Shown here in pieces: positions 6,151-7,086 of a stretch of DNA of 7,086 bases. The stretch's first letter is position 1. Every line of letters starts with the position of its first letter. Both the position numbers and the translations under genes were made by a program. Source of the stretch: Anaerolineae bacterium (GTDB lineage: Bacteria; Chloroflexota; Anaerolineae; JAFGEY01). The notes under the pieces are model-generated. The model did not search any database, was not told the DNA's origin, and was given only the letters and a program-made list of their open reading frames with translations. The stretch lies in NCBI GenBank assembly GCA_016929205.1, contig JAFGJF010000598.1:1-7086 (forward strand), given 5' to 3'.

Positions 6151-6396
6151 TTATGCGTCAAGTGAGTCGATAAAGTCTTTTGCCTCTCTCAAACCGACGC
6201 CAGTTTCCTCTCTGTACAGCTTGATTGCCCGTATCTTTTGGCCTCGCTGAACCAGGTCCAGGATCTCGGGAGAGACGCCGGAAGGTGGTTCGTCGACGTA
6301 CCTCAATCCGGACGATCGGAGCAAAAACGTGACCTGGCGCTCCAACTTGGCCACGCGCTGTTTGAGGGCAAATATCTCACTATCTGTATACGACAT
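6151..6396 (-). CDS. Coiled-coil protein with L7/L12 C-terminal (factor-binding) motif
   Basis: This 81-residue cytoplasmic protein has two parts. Residues 6-27 form a heptad coiled coil with I8, L11, V15, L18, V22 and L25 at a/d positions. Residues 52-79 match the first half of the ribosomal L7/L12 C-terminal domain, the helical face that contacts EF-Tu and EF-G: K54, I58, K59, R62 and K73 correspond to E. coli L7/L12 K65, I69, K70, R73 and K84, and GVGLREAKDF matches the GLGLKEAKDL block. The second half of that domain and the ribosome-anchoring N-terminus are absent. The start is set by AAGGAG seven bases upstream of the ATG at 6396. A longer frame reaching 6606 overlaps the preceding gene and is rejected. 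It is 24 bases upstream of the EF-Tu-domain-2-like gene, so the two are probably co-expressed. It is probably dimeric. Its role is unknown. Confidence 0.85.
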   Translation of the reverse strand: MSYTDSEIFALKQRVAKLERQVTFLLRSSGLRYVDEPPSGVSPEILDLVQRGQKIRAIKLYREETGVGLREAKDFIDSLDA

Positions 6397-6403
6397 GGCT
6401 ATG

Positions 6404-6409
6404 CTCCTT
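6404..6409 (-). promoter_or_regulatory. Ribosome binding site deciding the L7/L12-like start
   Basis: AAGGAG on the minus strand, seven bases before the ATG at 6396-6394. It fixes the 81-residue form, against a 151-residue frame whose extra N-terminus would lie across the end of the SnoaL-like gene. Confidence 0.8.
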
Positions 6410-6433
6410 GTGCTATGACGAGTTGGTGATTGT

Positions 6434-6847
6434 CTATTTGGGTGGGGACAATTCGCACCCAAGCTGGCGGAACAGGCCCAGCAGGTTTTCGTTGTTCCAC
6501 ACCTCGACGATCTTGATTTCATCGATGCGGCAGATCGAAATGCCGCCGTAAGAGACTTTTCTGCCCGATTTTGCCAGGTTTTCCCAATCTCCTGTCTGCG
6601 TGCCATGAAATGTCCAGCGAACGACGACCTGATCCCCCTCGGCGATCAGATCGTGGATCGTCCATTGTGCGTCGGCAAAGGCAGCAAACACGCCCAACAG
6701 ATCCTGCCGATAAACCTTGAGGCCAAAATCGTGGGTGCCGTGCCAGACAAGTTGTCGATCCATCACGCGATCGATCTCGTCAACCTTGTGCGCGTTAATT
6801 CCGGCAAAAAAGCGCTTGACCAGGTCCTTGTTTGCTTGTGTTGACAT
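6434..6847 (-). CDS. SnoaL-like / NTF2-fold protein (ester cyclase-like)
   Basis: This 137-residue cytoplasmic protein has the cone-shaped NTF2/SnoaL fold. An N-terminal helix NKDLVKRFFAGINAHKVDEIDRV (6-28) is followed by WHGT (35-38), the segment FADAQWTIHDLIAEGDQVVVRWTFHGTQTG (57-86), and a closing pair of strands, GISICRIDEIKIVEVWNNENLLGLFRQLG (102-130), which is typical of annotated ester cyclases. Such proteins range from polyketide cyclases to binding proteins and environmental hydrolases, so no substrate can be assigned. The ATG at 6847 follows AGAGGG with six bases of spacing. A longer frame from 6946 would run 85 bases into the DJ-1-like gene and is rejected. It starts 14 bases after that gene's stop and ends 37 bases before the L7/L12-like gene, consistent with one transcript. 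Confidence 0.85.
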   Translation of the reverse strand: MSTQANKDLVKRFFAGINAHKVDEIDRVMDRQLVWHGTHDFGLKVYRQDLLGVFAAFADAQWTIHDLIAEGDQVVVRWTFHGTQTGDWENLAKSGRKVSYGGISICRIDEIKIVEVWNNENLLGLFRQLGCELSPPK

Positions 6848-6853
6848 AAAACA

Positions 6854-6859
6854 CCCTCT
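6854..6859 (-). promoter_or_regulatory. Ribosome binding site deciding the SnoaL-like start
   Basis: AGAGGG on the minus strand, six bases before the ATG at 6847-6845 and just after the DJ-1-like stop. It rules against the longer frame from 6946. Confidence 0.6.
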
Positions 6860-6861
6860 TC

Positions 6862-7086
6862 TCAATTCCCAAACTTGGCAATGAGTGTACGCATAAACTC
6901 GGGCAGGTCCTCCGTGCCTTGCGCGGTCAACAGGTTTCCATCGCACACCACCAGTTGGTCGCGATAGATAATGTCTGCCGTCGCCCGGATCACGTCGTCA
7001 CGCATCTGCGGCGCGCAGGTGATCGTCCGCCCGGGCAGCACGTCGGTCATCAACAGCAGCTTGGGGCCGCGTTCGACTGCGGCGAT
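6862..7086 (-). CDS. DJ-1/PfpI family protein, C-terminal part (runs off window)
   Basis: The last 74 residues of a DJ-1/PfpI-type protein are visible; the N-terminus lies beyond position 7086. The matches are LPGRTITCAPQMRDDVIRATA, then YRDQLVVCDGNLLTAQGTEDLPEF, which corresponds to the family segment reading roughly Y-x-D-x-x-VVVDGNLVTxxxPxDLPxF. DJ-1/PfpI proteins usually act as cysteine hydrolases, glyoxalase-like enzymes or chaperones using a nucleophilic Cys in A-x-C-H-G-P. Here the corresponding stretch at the window edge reads A-A-V-E-R-G-P-K-L-L, placing Glu where Cys is expected. The frame continues open to the edge, so the apparent TTG start at 7053 is not real. It is the first visible gene of the upstream block, 14 bases before the SnoaL-like gene. 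Confidence 0.8.
   Translation of the reverse strand: MAAVERGPKLLLMTDVLPGRTITCAPQMRDDVIRATADIIYRDQLVVCDGNLLTAQGTEDLPEFMRTLIAKFGN

Noticed and set aside
6397..6606. N-terminal extension of the L7/L12-like gene
   Set aside because: The extension runs through the end of the SnoaL-like gene, has no domain similarity, and a strong AAGGAG site sits before the internal ATG at 6396.
6848..6946. N-terminal extension of the SnoaL-like gene
   Set aside because: It overlaps the DJ-1-like coding end by 85 bases and lacks family similarity, and a suitable binding site precedes the ATG at 6847.

Overview
The window holds ten genes, all on the minus strand, so transcription runs from the high-coordinate end to position 1. 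Gaps between genes are short (largest 122 bases, just upstream of the degV-like gene), start codons mostly follow clear AGG-type ribosome binding sites, and the base composition is GC-rich. The gene set is bacterial. The mixture of small translation-factor-like proteins with a MelA-type GH4 enzyme and an aldo/keto reductase carrying iron-sulfur clusters would fit an uncultured Chloroflexota (Anaerolineae-like) bacterium. That taxonomic guess is inference and weak; no rRNA or other marker gene is present.

In transcription order, the upstream block (7086 to 5833) has the C-terminal end of a DJ-1/PfpI-like protein, a SnoaL/NTF2-like protein, an 81-residue protein joining a leucine-zipper coiled coil to the factor-binding half of the ribosomal L7/L12 C-terminal domain, and a 97-residue protein that is essentially EF-Tu domain 2 alone. 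The last two are adjacent (24 bases apart), each with its own good ribosome binding site. Together they look like a miniature two-protein set borrowed from the translational GTPase machinery, and this is the most unusual part of the window.

A near-consensus sigma-70 promoter (TTGACC, 17 bases, TATAAT; 5792-5820) then starts the downstream block (5715 to 94). This block has a TIM-barrel ketose 3-epimerase-like protein with the complete metal site of the tagatose/psicose epimerase family, a degenerate 2H-phosphoesterase-like protein that overlaps it, a MelA-like GH4 alpha-galactosidase, a DegV fatty-acid-binding protein, an aldo/keto reductase with two C-terminal 4Fe-4S motifs, and deoxyribose-phosphate aldolase (deoC). 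Most of this block suggests carbohydrate salvage: release of hexose from alpha-galactosides, ketose epimerisation, carbonyl reduction and deoxyribose-5-phosphate cleavage. No transporter, kinase or regulator lies inside the window, so the actual substrate cannot be fixed.

Three proteins appear to lack a canonical catalytic residue: the DJ-1-like protein has Glu where the nucleophilic Cys is expected, the aldo/keto reductase has Trp at the usual His, and the 2H-like protein keeps only one of two HxT motifs. Non-coding features are a perfect 10-base inverted repeat (2828-2862), a run of ten T (minus strand) ahead of the GH4 ribosome binding site, and four tandem copies of an 8-base unit (34-65) after deoC. 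No tRNA, rRNA, CRISPR array or insertion sequence was seen.
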